Source: a virus. Taken from it: 64,000 bases of DNA. Positions 33,864 through 43,010 of this stretch are shown piece after piece. The stretch lies in the IMG/VR virus record IMGVR_UViG_3300027771_001853, positions 124,001-188,000 of that record; one strand, written 5' to 3'. Each line of letters opens with the position of its first letter. The first letter of the stretch is position 1. Both the position numbers and the translations under genes were made by a program. The notes beneath the pieces were generated by a model. It searched no databases. It was not told the DNA's origin and worked only from the letters and a program-made list of their open reading frames with translations.

Positions 33864-36800
33864 TATATATCTTCAAAGTTAGCACCTGTTGGTGTTATTA
33901 AGAATTCTATGTCTATAAATTCTAATGACCTTGTTGGTTTGATATATATTTTACCTGATAGGGTATTTTGGTCTATCAATGATGGGTCATCCGAAAGTAC
34001 AACTCTAAAGTCCGTTAATCCCCTTTCTCTTCTTATAGAGTCTAAAATTGGGTTAACTAAATCTAGGAATTCGTTTCTTACTTGTTCGTCATTTTGTTCG
34101 AATAGTAATCTAACAGCTACTGCCGATATTAATTTTCTAGCTTGTAGTAACAATCTTCTAACATTAATTCTATCTAAAGCTGATTCTCTAACTTGTAGTG
34201 TTTTATTACCCCAAATTATAGTACCCACATCAGAATAAGTAGCGATTGGATTGATTCTACCTTTGTATAATATGTCTCTCTCGTCTAAAGTCAATTTCTT
34301 TCTAGCTTTAACCGCGTTTACTATACCTCTTGTATAACCTGCCGATGCGAACCATGGGAAGGCTATATTATCTGTTAATGCTATATTCCTCATTACGTCA
34401 TACGTTGGTGGGAGATATAACTGAACATTATTATCATTATCCCTAAGTTGTACCCAAGGATAGTAAGTTGCTGTATAGTTTGAATCTATCCCTGTAGCGT
34501 CTAGATTATCTACAGCTTCTTGTGGTTGTACAATATTAGTTACATTAAACGTATTAGCGTTCATACTATAGTCTGGTGTTGTAGTAACATATAACGAATC
34601 TGCTCTATCAGCTTCTATCATTTCTATAGTTTCTTCAACTAAGTTACTATGGTTAATGTAGTCAATACCTGGTGTAGCGAATACATTTATGTTCACAGCT
34701 TCTGGGTTTTGGAATGTATTGATAGCGTCTAAATAAGCGTAGTAATCTGTATTCGCTGCATCTGTTCCTCTAGTTCTAAATATACCCCAACCTGAAGCGT
34801 TTGGATATTGTGACGTTGAACATGCCCCGTAGTTCCATCCACTTTGTGACAACATGTAAGTGTCTTCATTACTTCTTGTTTTTCTGTATATATCCCATCC
34901 ATCAAACCCACCATATGGTAAGAACGTGAATTTACGTGAGAATAAGTTATAGTATGGATGGTTTGACTGTGTAGGTTCTGTAGCTAAAGAAGCGTTACCA
35001 ACTTCAAACATCGATGTTCCAGTTATACTTGCTGGAGCTGGAGAAGTGAATTTAACAACTGTTGCTCCACTATCCATATGATAACCTTTACAAAGCATCG
35101 ACCAATCATTTAATGTCTGGTTTGTACATAGATTACCGTTAGCTGGCATCGGTTTACCTTTATATTGTAAGAAGTCACTATCTATCCCCATATTATCTGA
35201 GAACCCAAGATATATCCTTCTAAACTTATCACCTGAACTATATGTTGGTGCTGCAAATGGTGGGTCCTGAACTAATTCACCTGGTTGGTCGTAGTGGGTT
35301 TTATATATCGGACAAACACCATCACAACCATTAGCTCTAGTTATGTAACCTTTAAACCCTTCTGGTACCGCGTTCCATCTAGTATCATCATCTTCATGAT
35401 AGTCAGCTACTTGTAACATAATGTACCTACTAAGAAGTTCGTACTCCCCATTAGATGTACCTACTCTTTTAGCCACATAAGAGTTAAGTGTTGGGTTCAT
35501 ACTACAACGTGTGTATTTTTCTAATACTATCGGGTTTGCGTCTGTGTCATAGAAATCACGAACTTGTATATCAAACTCTCTTCTTTCTAGACTTATATTA
35601 ATTATAGATATTTTAACTGTTGTGTTAGCTGCGTCACCATCAGGTATTGTAATAACTCTAAATAGGTCATACACATTTGTACCCCTTAATTCAGAAACAA
35701 CATATGGTGTAGCTGGTGTTTGGAATTCTTCTAAGTAGTACCCCATAGAGTTGGAACCACCTTCTTGTACTGATGGTGAAAACAATGCCTCACATCTTAT
35801 TCCTTTAATCTTACCTTGATTATAACTGTGTGTTAACCAATTTGGGTATATTTCTTCAACAAAAATTGGGACTTCTTTTCTATCTTTATCAAAAGGAGCT
35901 CTACCTAACACTCTTGGTAGGTAATCAGCGTTTCCTTGACCCATAGAAACTTTAAAAGCAAAATTAGTTCCATCATCATTCATAACATCCAAACCAAACG
36001 AAGCGAATGGGTTAGATTGTGATGCGTTATATGTACCACCTGTACAATTATACGTTACACCTGTACTAGAGATACCTGGACTTCCAGCTCCACCACCATA
36101 TTTTGGGTGTGCCCAAGCAGCGTTTGTAGGTACTTCATATACTGGACCACCAGAATCTAGACTACTAAGACCACGAGACCTTAAGGTCGCTACTGTCTTT
36201 CCATCAAAATCTTTAAATGAATGTCCAGAGAATGCACATGTTGAGAACTGTACTGTACCTGAGAATATACCTGTTGAACCAGACCAACTACCATCAGTCA
36301 TTCCGGAAACAGACATATTAAACCCTATACCGTCGTAATTACTATCCGAATTATAATTAAATAACCCGTATAACCATGGTTCGGATGCTGTTGAACACCA
36401 ATCGTCACAGTTAGTACTAAGAGCGTTCTGAGCAGTAACACCACTATAGTAAGGACTCATACCACCACCTTGGAATACTTCTTCTAAACTATCACCTGAT
36501 GATGTACAACCAAAAGTGTAAGAGGCTGTAGCAGCACTAACGAATTTATCGTATTGGGGTGTACCCGGTAAATTAATTGGTTGGTTTGGATAATTTGCTG
36601 GGTCACCAGATACTGAAGGGTCGAAACCTCCTGGGTGACTAGCTTCACTACATAACTCATCAAAGAAAGCAGTTATTTCTTTTCTTAATGATGTTGCTCC
36701 CCCATCAGCTAATGGTATGTTATTATCTATACTTCTAGCGATTAGATTCGTAGAATAGTCTCCAGCTGTTGAAGACCCACCACTAAACATCCATAACCAT

Positions 36801-37270
36801 TCATTTATACCAGTATAAATTTTACCGTCACTTAATCCTACCACTGTACATGGTGAACCTGAAAGTACAAATGAAACCGAACTAGCTGAACATGTTAGAC
36901 CAGTTACTGAATTACAATCTACAGCCCCTTGTGTACATAATTGCCACGCTGGACCTGCATCATAACCAGTGTAACCCAATACCCTAGTTACGAATAACTG
37001 GTTGGATTGGGTTAGATAACTCTTTGCTATGTAAGGTAACTCATACTTTGGGAATGTTGTGTCCACATACTTTTCAGCACTTGTAGCACCAAAATAAGAT
37101 GAGAACTCACTCCAATTAGTTATAAAAATAGGTTCAAAAGCTGGACCTCTTAAAGTCTCACCTGCTAAACCTAATGTTGTTACACCAACACTCTGTGCTA
37201 CGAATGTTAAGTCTTTTTCCGAGGTATACACACCTGGAGATACGAATACTCTATTACTGTTACTTGCCAT
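33863..37270 (-). CDS. Tail sheath protein, gp18-like, enlarged
   Basis: 1135 residues against 659 in T4. The N-terminus (FVSPGVYTSEKDLTFVAQSV, then TTLGLAGETLRGPAFEP and YIAKSYLTQSNQLFVTRVLG) and the C-terminus (RRLLLQARKLISAVAVRLLF, GLTDFRVVLSDD, GKIYIKPTRSLEFIDIEFLI) are the conserved sheath regions that form the contractile inner mesh. Between them lie several hundred extra residues rich in Gly, Ser, Asn and Cys, probably domains projecting from the sheath surface. It starts a transcription unit divergent from the small plus-strand gene and ends in a strong terminator. Confidence 0.92.
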   Translation of the reverse strand: MASNSNRVFVSPGVYTSEKDLTFVAQSVGVTTLGLAGETLRGPAFEPIFITNWSEFSSYFGATSAEKYVDTTFPKYELPYIAKSYLTQSNQLFVTRVLGYTGYDAGPAWQLCTQGAVDCNSVTGLTCSASSVSFVLSGSPCTVVGLSDGKIYTGINEWLWMFSGGSSTAGDYSTNLIARSIDNNIPLADGGATSLRKEITAFFDELCSEASHPGGFDPSVSGDPANYPNQPINLPGTPQYDKFVSAATASYTFGCTSSGDSLEEVFQGGGMSPYYSGVTAQNALSTNCDDWCSTASEPWLYGLFNYNSDSNYDGIGFNMSVSGMTDGSWSGSTGIFSGTVQFSTCAFSGHSFKDFDGKTVATLRSRGLSSLDSGGPVYEVPTNAAWAHPKYGGGAGSPGISSTGVTYNCTGGTYNASQSNPFASFGLDVMNDDGTNFAFKVSMGQGNADYLPRVLGRAPFDKDRKEVPIFVEEIYPNWLTHSYNQGKIKGIRCEALFSPSVQEGGSNSMGYYLEEFQTPATPYVVSELRGTNVYDLFRVITIPDGDAANTTVKISIINISLERREFDIQVRDFYDTDANPIVLEKYTRCSMNPTLNSYVAKRVGTSNGEYELLSRYIMLQVADYHEDDDTRWNAVPEGFKGYITRANGCDGVCPIYKTHYDQPGELVQDPPFAAPTYSSGDKFRRIYLGFSDNMGIDSDFLQYKGKPMPANGNLCTNQTLNDWSMLCKGYHMDSGATVVKFTSPAPASITGTSMFEVGNASLATEPTQSNHPYYNLFSRKFTFLPYGGFDGWDIYRKTRSNEDTYMLSQSGWNYGACSTSQYPNASGWGIFRTRGTDAANTDYYAYLDAINTFQNPEAVNINVFATPGIDYINHSNLVEETIEMIEADRADSLYVTTTPDYSMNANTFNVTNIVQPQEAVDNLDATGIDSNYTATYYPWVQLRDNDNNVQLYLPPTYDVMRNIALTDNIAFPWFASAGYTRGIVNAVKARKKLTLDERDILYKGRINPIATYSDVGTIIWGNKTLQVRESALDRINVRRLLLQARKLISAVAVRLLFEQNDEQVRNEFLDLVNPILDSIRRERGLTDFRVVLSDDPSLIDQNTLSGKIYIKPTRSLEFIDIEFLITPTGANFEDI

Positions 37271-37300
37271 TTAATTTGTTTTTTGTCTAAAAATTTAATT

Positions 37301-37350
37301 CTACTTTAGATAAATATTGAACAAAATTCAAAAAAACCGTCTTAAAGTAG
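37301..37350. repeat. Nested inverted repeats around the sheath promoter
   Basis: Outer arms CTACTTTA (37301-37308) and TAAAGTAG (37343-37350) enclose inner arms TTGAA (37317-37321) and TTCAA (37327-37331). The TATTTAT element of the sheath gene (37310-37316) sits inside. The arrangement between two divergent genes, one coding a ribbon-helix-helix-like protein, suggests an operator. Confidence 0.45.
37310..37316 (-). promoter_or_regulatory. TATTTAT element, candidate late promoter of the sheath gene
   Basis: Coding-strand context TTCAATATTTATCTAA, 39 bases before the sheath ATG, inside a nested inverted repeat. Confidence 0.55.
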
Positions 37351-37404
37351 GATAATATCTAATAAGTGGGAATTAAATAATACTTTTTTCATACTTATTA
37401 AAAA

Positions 37405-37572
37405 ATGTTAGATTTGAAGACGATAAGAACAAAAAATATTAAAATAAAACCTAGGGTTCACAAGCTCCTAAAAGAGTATTGTGATAAACACGGTCTAAAG
37501 ATGTTTGCTTTTGTAGAAAAACTCATATCTGAAAAATGTGAACAAAAAAAAGATGTATACGGAGATTATTAG
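37405..37572 (+). CDS. Small ribbon-helix-helix-like protein
   Basis: 55 residues, MLDLKTIRTKNIKIKPRVHK then LLKEYCDKHGLKMFAFVEKL. A basic beta strand (KIKPRV), helix (HKLLKEYCDKHG) and second helix (FAFVEKLISEKC) fit the ribbon-helix-helix (Arc/MetJ-type) DNA-binding fold. The frame is short but the residue pattern is clearly protein-like. It is the only plus-strand gene between the sheath and neck genes, divergent from the sheath; its stop overlaps the stop of the convergent 364-aa gene by 3 bases. It may regulate the divergent region. Confidence 0.7.
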   Translation: MLDLKTIRTKNIKIKPRVHKLLKEYCDKHGLKMFAFVEKLISEKCEQKKDVYGDY

Positions 37573-38663
37573 TCTAAAGTGACTTTAAGTCTCTGTAAAG
37601 CATCTTCCGTAATATCACTTTTAGTTATGTCCATTTGTAGTAAATCACCAGAATTTATATATAATGGTAAACTAACCCCTATTTGAGCACCACCTTGTGG
37701 TTTAATAAAAACATTGTTTATTACACCTATGTTTGAGGCCTCATCTATGTCTATTTTACAAGTAAAATCAAATAAGTAATAAGCCGTAGTTATATTATCA
37801 CCAAAACTCAACCCAATATATATTGTTTTTGGGTTATCACTTTCTGGGACTTTGTGTTTTTCTCCCTTATGTACTTTTGTGTTTACCTCAAATAATGTCA
37901 ATGTACGACTGATTGCTGGACTTATTTCAAACTCATCTTCATCTATCAAAAATCCCTGCATTTGGAATTGGTAGGTTTGACTGTAGAATTTTCTACTTTC
38001 TAAGTCTGTTAGTTGGGAACTGTCTGTTATATTTTCCAATACTATCGGGATGTAGTGCCCTTTAACAAAAGTGTAGGCTTGTCGTGAAGTGAACCTTTGC
38101 ATAACAACCCTGTTAAATAAATTAACTTCTCTCATCCTATTACAAATAACTCTTACGTCGTAAACAATATCTACAGGTACCGGTTGTGGTATCTTATACA
38201 AATCCATCCCTTTTCTTTGTCCGTCCCATGTTGGGACTTTTGCGTAATGAAATTGTTTACGATTAGGTATGGTGTACTTTAATGAAGGATTACTACCAAA
38301 ATTAACATCTGGTCTTCTAACTACCGATATAAAAGGTAACTTAATATTTTTATCTAAATCAGAAAATTTCCAAGTCTGTGTAAATTCACCCCATCTTTGA
38401 GCTGTTAGAATCCTGTCTATTACTGGTATCTCTTTACCATTGATTGTCGACTCTAATTTATCTTTAACGAATTCTAACATCCCTAAATCTAAATCTTCGT
38501 GTAACACACTTTTTGGTAAGAAAGTACCGTCATCTTGTATAAACTCTGCTAATTGTTGTCTTCTTTTTGGCGTAGTTCTACCATCATACCCATGAGGGTA
38601 TTCGTTTTGTCCCTTAACTGTCGGGTACGGATTTAATGTTTTTTTAACTTTTTTTGGTAACAT
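37569..38663 (-). CDS. Tail completion / sheath stabiliser, gp15-like
   Basis: 364 residues from the ATG at 38663. This start is chosen because AAAGGA lies just upstream and the longer open frame would run far into the preceding gene. The core (VPVDIVYDVRVICNRMREVN, LFNRVVMQRFTSRQAY, then GHYIPIVLENITDSSQL and FQMQGFLIDEDEFEISPAIS) has the look of gp15-type tail terminator proteins, in which subunits cap the tube and sheath. The link to gp15 is from pattern and from its position next to neck and sheath genes, so medium confidence. T4 gp15 is 272 aa. Confidence 0.6.
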   Translation of the reverse strand: MLPKKVKKTLNPYPTVKGQNEYPHGYDGRTTPKRRQQLAEFIQDDGTFLPKSVLHEDLDLGMLEFVKDKLESTINGKEIPVIDRILTAQRWGEFTQTWKFSDLDKNIKLPFISVVRRPDVNFGSNPSLKYTIPNRKQFHYAKVPTWDGQRKGMDLYKIPQPVPVDIVYDVRVICNRMREVNLFNRVVMQRFTSRQAYTFVKGHYIPIVLENITDSSQLTDLESRKFYSQTYQFQMQGFLIDEDEFEISPAISRTLTLFEVNTKVHKGEKHKVPESDNPKTIYIGLSFGDNITTAYYLFDFTCKIDIDEASNIGVINNVFIKPQGGAQIGVSLPLYINSGDLLQMDITKSDITEDALQRLKVTLD

Positions 38664-38664
38664 A

Positions 38665-39183
38665 TTATATTCCTTTAAATTCGTTTTCTGATACTGGGGT
38701 ACAAATAATACTTCTAAAAAAAGCTTTATACCCACCCATAGTATGTGCATTATCATTTTGTATTCTACCATCATCCGCCACCACAAAATATCTCACCCTA
38801 TCTTCTTTTTCTGGATAACCCACATAATCACCATAACTAATATTGATGGACAATTCTTTTAAATGTTTATCATAAACAGAGAATGTTAAATTTCCGGATT
38901 CTTTATACTCCACTAAACCATCCGCGTATGAAGTGTTTTTAGGTGTATCAATCTTTAGGGACCCCACATTAAACTCTACAGGTGGAAAAAACCTTATTTC
39001 CTCTGGTCCTGATTCAGCATACACAGCATCAACATCACTCTTTTTTCTATCAACCCTAAACAACACTAAAGTAAAATTTAAATCACCATCAACATATTCT
39101 TTACCCATATCGATATTAATATCAAAATCTTCTTTAGAAAAAAACTTGTTTAATCTTTTAATTGGTATTTTCTTTTGTTCCAT
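38665..39183 (-). CDS. Neck protein, possibly gp14-like
   Basis: 172 residues, mainly beta. It has the C-terminal motif YPEKEDRVRYFVVADDGRI, then AHTMGGYKAFFRSIICTPV, which I associate with gp14-type neck proteins of T4-like phages, though T4 gp14 is longer (256 aa). The stop is one base before the start of the gp15-like gene, which agrees with a head-tail connection pair. A TATTTAT element is 19 bases upstream. Alternative: a different tail completion protein. Confidence 0.5.
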   Translation of the reverse strand: MEQKKIPIKRLNKFFSKEDFDINIDMGKEYVDGDLNFTLVLFRVDRKKSDVDAVYAESGPEEIRFFPPVEFNVGSLKIDTPKNTSYADGLVEYKESGNLTFSVYDKHLKELSINISYGDYVGYPEKEDRVRYFVVADDGRIQNDNAHTMGGYKAFFRSIICTPVSENEFKGI

Positions 39184-39202
39184 AATTAAATTTATCTATA
39201 TT

Positions 39203-39209
39203 ATAAATA
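39203..39209 (-). promoter_or_regulatory. TATTTAT element, candidate late promoter
   Basis: Coding-strand context AAACTATTTATAATA, 19 bases before the neck gene, in the 61-base divergent gap shared with the SNF2 helicase promoter. Confidence 0.5.
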
Positions 39210-39210
39210 G

Positions 39211-39241
39211 TTTGTTTTTTAGTCTTGATTAGTTATACTTG
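39211..39241 (+). promoter_or_regulatory. Bacteroidota-type promoter of the SNF2 helicase gene
   Basis: TTTG, a 19-base spacer, then TATACTTG at 39234-39241, one mismatch to TAnnTTTG. It ends three bases before the ATG at 39245, so transcription may begin at or next to the start codon. Confidence 0.6.
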
Positions 39242-39244
39242 GAT

Positions 39245-40999
39245 ATGTCTATAGATAGTAATATACCGGAACATAAAGCGCTAGCTATTTTAAAGGAGTA
39301 TAGTGGTGCTAATAACTACATCTTACAGATGAAGAAAAACCTTTTTACCTATAGTAGATGGAAGATGGGGACAGGTCAAAGAGATTACATACTTACCCAC
39401 CACGAAACAACACCAAAAGTAGCGAAAAAATGGGTAGAGATAGATTCTTATTTTGGTGAGCAGTTACAAGAAACCAGACTACTAACATACAAACCAAAAG
39501 AATTATACATAGAAAAACTTCTAACTCAAACAGATAAAGCTTACCACGTATATGGTAAAGTGTTTTCAGCTGACACACTAAATTGTTTATGGGTACCTAA
39601 ATCACAAATAGTTTCAGACACATCAAAACCTATAGATGTGGATTATGAACCATTTAAACATAGAGAACCTTTTATACACCAAAAAGAAGCTATAGAAAAA
39701 CTAGTAGCGAATGAAAAATATATCCTAGCTGACGATATGGGTCTTGGTAAAACAACTTCAGCTGTAATCGCCTCTATAGTTAAAGAATTTAAAAAAATAT
39801 TAGTAATATGTCCAGCTTCATTAAAAATTAACTGGGAAAGGGAGATTAGGAACTACAGTGATGATTCAATATCACTGGTTGAGGGTAAGAAATGGCAGTC
39901 ATCAAAATACATAATAATAAATTATGACATATTAAAAAACTTTCACTCTATACCTAAAAAAGATGAGGTAGTTACGAGTCAGATATTGGAAGAAGATTTT
40001 GATTTAATCATAATAGATGAAGCCCACTACATTTCTAATGGAAAAGCTCAAAGAAGTAAAATAGTTAATGATATTTGTAAAAAAGTACAACACGTATGGT
40101 TACTTAGTGGTACACCTATGACATCAAGACCAATTAATTACTATAACTTACTAAAAATAGTAGGCAGTAGGGTTTCCGCAAACTGGCGTTCTTATGTACT
40201 AAGGTACTGTGAAGGTAGACAATTTAGAGCTCACGGTGGTAGAAAAATATGGAACGTTAATGGGGCCTCTAATCTAGAAGAATTAAGAGATAGGACCAAT
40301 AATAAAGTATTAAGAAGATTAAAGGAAGATGTGTTAGATTTACCAGACAAAATTATAACACCAATATATCTAGATTTAAAATCTAAAGATTATGAAAAGG
40401 AGGTCGGTGAGTATCTGGATTGGAATACCAGAACTTCTAACCAAAGTATAACCGTTCATTTATCTAAATTAACAAAAATTAGACAAATACTAGCTTGGAA
40501 CAAATTAGACTATACCTGTGAACTTATTGACCAAGCTATAGAGCAAGAAAAAAAAGTAATTGTTTTTTGTAACTTTACTGACCCTTTACTGGAATTAGGT
40601 AGGAGGTATGAAAAAAATTCTGTCCTTTTATACGGACAAATGAGTAAAGAAGATAGACAAAAAAGTGTAGATTCTTTCCAAACTGACCCAAACACCCAAA
40701 TATTCATATCCAACATTAAAGCTGGTGGGGTGGGTATTACTTTGACAGCTGCTGAAGCGGTAATAATGAATGATTTATCATTTGTTCCTTCTGACCATTC
40801 CCAAGCAGAAGATAGAGCATTTAGGATAGGCCAAAAAAAGAATGTTTCTTGTTTTTACCCAATATTTGATAATACGATAGAGAGGGTAATTTATAATATT
40901 CTCGCAAACAAAAAACGAGTAATAGATACGGTTATGGGTGACAATATACCCGAAGAAGACATATTTACTGAGATACTATCGGAAATCCAAACACTTTAG
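39245..40999 (+). CDS. SNF2-family helicase (SMARCAL1-like)
   Basis: 584 residues from the ATG at 39245; a TTG six bases earlier also opens the frame but lies inside the promoter. Superfamily 2 motifs: I DDMGLGKT at 163-170, Ia (LVICPASL), II DEAH at 258-261, III (WLLSGTPMTSRP), IV-VI (VIVFCNF, SNIKAGGVGITLTAAEAVI, SQAEDRAFRIGQKKNV). The R-x-G-Q end is typical for SNF2 proteins. SMARCAL1-type enzymes anneal DNA and remodel forks, so the likely role is in phage replication or recombination, comparable to UvsW. It is the first gene of the plus-strand unit. Confidence 0.88.
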   Translation: MSIDSNIPEHKALAILKEYSGANNYILQMKKNLFTYSRWKMGTGQRDYILTHHETTPKVAKKWVEIDSYFGEQLQETRLLTYKPKELYIEKLLTQTDKAYHVYGKVFSADTLNCLWVPKSQIVSDTSKPIDVDYEPFKHREPFIHQKEAIEKLVANEKYILADDMGLGKTTSAVIASIVKEFKKILVICPASLKINWEREIRNYSDDSISLVEGKKWQSSKYIIINYDILKNFHSIPKKDEVVTSQILEEDFDLIIIDEAHYISNGKAQRSKIVNDICKKVQHVWLLSGTPMTSRPINYYNLLKIVGSRVSANWRSYVLRYCEGRQFRAHGGRKIWNVNGASNLEELRDRTNNKVLRRLKEDVLDLPDKIITPIYLDLKSKDYEKEVGEYLDWNTRTSNQSITVHLSKLTKIRQILAWNKLDYTCELIDQAIEQEKKVIVFCNFTDPLLELGRRYEKNSVLLYGQMSKEDRQKSVDSFQTDPNTQIFISNIKAGGVGITLTAAEAVIMNDLSFVPSDHSQAEDRAFRIGQKKNVSCFYPIFDNTIERVIYNILANKKRVIDTVMGDNIPEEDIFTEILSEIQTL

Positions 41000-41000
41000 A

Positions 41001-41007
41001 TATTTAT
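41001..41007 (+). promoter_or_regulatory. TATTTAT element on the plus strand, candidate late promoter
   Basis: TAGATATTTATTAG, beginning one base after the helicase stop codon and ending 15 bases before the plus-strand neck gene. It shows that the element follows the gene's strand. Confidence 0.55.
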
Positions 41008-41022
41008 TAGTAAACAACTAAT

Positions 41023-42141
41023 ATGGCTAATATCGATAGTACAGCAAGAAATAGATTATATACCCAAGCAAAGCATTTATTAGGTGCTCCTATAAGGGGT
41101 ATTGAATTGGAGGAGGAGATGATGGACACTCTACTAGATTTATCTATTTTAGATTATGGGATGTATGTACAGGATTGGTTGATAGAAAATCAATGGGCTG
41201 GGGTAGCTGGTATTAATGTTAGTGAAGTAGATTTAGCTTCGGCATTCCTAACCAGAAGTTTAGATTTTGAAACCTCATTTACTTACGCGTATTCTAAGAT
41301 AGCTGGTTTACAGGCTGGGGGACCGTGGGAATTAAAAAAAGATTTTGTTATGTTATCTCCAGGACAACAAATTTACCAAATACCAAAATGTAGAGAAGTG
41401 AATGAAGTTTTATGGTTTGCTAGGGCCGAACTTGATAGTATGATGATTGACCCGTTTCTTGGTGGGTTTGGTGGAATGGGTGGTATTGGTCAAGGTGGTG
41501 GAATGGGTGGAGCCCAGATGGGTGTTATGGGGTCTTATTATATGATGCCAGCTTTCGATATCCTATTAAGGATGGGTGACCGTAACCTTAAAAATCGTTT
41601 AATCGGTGGTGACTTAACTTATAGAATAACAGCAGGACCTGAAGGTACTAAATTTTTACATCTATATTCCACTCCAGGTGGTAGATTTGATTTCGGTAAT
41701 ATGGAAAGAAACCAATCTAAGGTTTGGTATTGGTATTATGAAACTTGTACTGATAGAGATAACTGTTTAAGTGACAATCCTGATGTGGTGAGATTACCTT
41801 CTGATGTACCTATTGATGACATACAATGGAATGAGTTAAATGCTCCAGCTAGAGCATGGGTAAGACGTTACTTCTTTGCGATGTGTAAAGAAACACTTGG
41901 TAGGGTTAGGGGTAAGTACCAGGGTGCTTTAAAGGTACCTGACGCTGATTTAACCATGGATTGGGACACATTACTTACTGAAGCTAAGGATGAGAAATCA
42001 AAATTAATTGAGGAGCTTATGGCAAGATTAGAAAGATTACGTAATGACAAGATGTTGGAACGTAAGGCTTCAGAAGCTGAAAATTTAAATAAATCTCTCG
42101 GGTACAGACCTATGAATCCGGGAAGTATATACGTGATATAA
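41023..42141 (+). CDS. Neck protein, probably gp13-like
   Basis: 372 residues. The N-terminus is helical (MANIDSTARNRLYTQAKHLL). The middle has a Gly/Met-rich loop (about 145-170). The C-terminal part (APARAWVRRYFFAMCKETLG, then KVPDADLTMDWDTLL and IEELMARLERL, KASEAENLNKSLGYRP) has the pattern I know from gp13-type neck proteins of marine T4-like phages, which close the head after DNA filling. T4 gp13 is 309 aa. The stop overlaps the next ATG by one base (TAATG). It is separated from the gp14/gp15-like genes by the divergent helicase gene. Confidence 0.6.
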   Translation: MANIDSTARNRLYTQAKHLLGAPIRGIELEEEMMDTLLDLSILDYGMYVQDWLIENQWAGVAGINVSEVDLASAFLTRSLDFETSFTYAYSKIAGLQAGGPWELKKDFVMLSPGQQIYQIPKCREVNEVLWFARAELDSMMIDPFLGGFGGMGGIGQGGGMGGAQMGVMGSYYMMPAFDILLRMGDRNLKNRLIGGDLTYRITAGPEGTKFLHLYSTPGGRFDFGNMERNQSKVWYWYYETCTDRDNCLSDNPDVVRLPSDVPIDDIQWNELNAPARAWVRRYFFAMCKETLGRVRGKYQGALKVPDADLTMDWDTLLTEAKDEKSKLIEELMARLERLRNDKMLERKASEAENLNKSLGYRPMNPGSIYVI

Positions 42142-43010
42142 TGGCATTCAGAACAAAAGCAGATTTTTCAAGACAAATATACCAAAGATGTGGTACAACC
42201 GCTATCATGTCAGGGTCCACCTATATGGGTGATAATTTAAGTGTGGGTTATTTTAGTGGTGAAACTTATAATTTTAGTGTAACCGAAACAACAAGTGGAT
42301 TAACTGAGGTAGCTGGTATCCATACAGGTGTAACCACAGTACTCGCTGTTAATATGGCCCCGGTACTAAGTGGTAGGTCTTCAATACAAATAAACCCAAC
42401 ATCGGTAAGGACTGGTACAGCTCAAGACGATATGACACTAGAAAGTAATGGTGATGTTAGAATTACTGTGTCTTCTAGAAGGTTTAAAACTAACATAGAA
42501 CCACACACTTTTTCTAATTTAGATAATTTATTATTATTAGAACCTAAGCTTTTCAATTACAAACAAACAGGTGAGGAGGACTTTGGGTATATTGCGGAAG
42601 AGGTGGAGGACCTAGGTCTTAAAGATTTTGTAAGTTATGAATTAGATGGGGTAACACCTAGAAACGTAAAATACAAATATCTAGCTATAGGACTTATAGA
42701 GTTACTAAAAAAAGATGTTATTAATTTTAACCAAAATAAGGTTACTAAAGTTATTAGTGGGGAACATACTTCTGAAGGTGAAGACTATATTATAACCAAA
42801 GGAAGTGGTGCCACAATATTGTTAGATGATAAGAAAAATGGTAGGATTTACATAAAATCCATGACCACTACCATGGTAAAACCTTTAAGTGGTTTAATCG
42901 ACGAAAAATGGTCGGAGATTGAATTAGGTGAGGAGAGTAGTGTAGAACTGGTTCACCATGAAAATAACTGGTATATTTTATCTTCTGACGGAATTAAGGA
43001 GTCTAATTAG
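42141..43010 (+). CDS. Tail fibre/virion protein with S74 intramolecular chaperone
   Basis: 289 residues. A short beta stalk (1-105) is followed by an endosialidase-type chaperone domain: S112-R-R-F-K116 (family S-[D/x]-x-R-x-K, where cleavage falls before the Ser), NIEPHTFSNLDNLLLLEPKL, then FGYIAEEVEDLGL and VKYKYLAIGLIELLKK. In characterised examples this domain trims itself off after helping a trimer fold. Here it lies internally, with about 100 further beta-rich residues after it, so cleavage would release a larger tail piece. It is translationally coupled to the neck gene and its end overlaps the convergent DNA polymerase gene. Confidence 0.75.
   Translation: MAFRTKADFSRQIYQRCGTTAIMSGSTYMGDNLSVGYFSGETYNFSVTETTSGLTEVAGIHTGVTTVLAVNMAPVLSGRSSIQINPTSVRTGTAQDDMTLESNGDVRITVSSRRFKTNIEPHTFSNLDNLLLLEPKLFNYKQTGEEDFGYIAEEVEDLGLKDFVSYELDGVTPRNVKYKYLAIGLIELLKKDVINFNQNKVTKVISGEHTSEGEDYIITKGSGATILLDDKKNGRIYIKSMTTTMVKPLSGLIDEKWSEIELGEESSVELVHHENNWYILSSDGIKESN

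Noticed and set aside
37569-38786. Longer version of the gp15-like gene starting at 38786
   Set aside because: The added residues (MWWRMMVEYKMIMH...) are the out-of-frame reading of the upstream neck gene; the ATG at 38663 has a ribosome site and one-base spacing.
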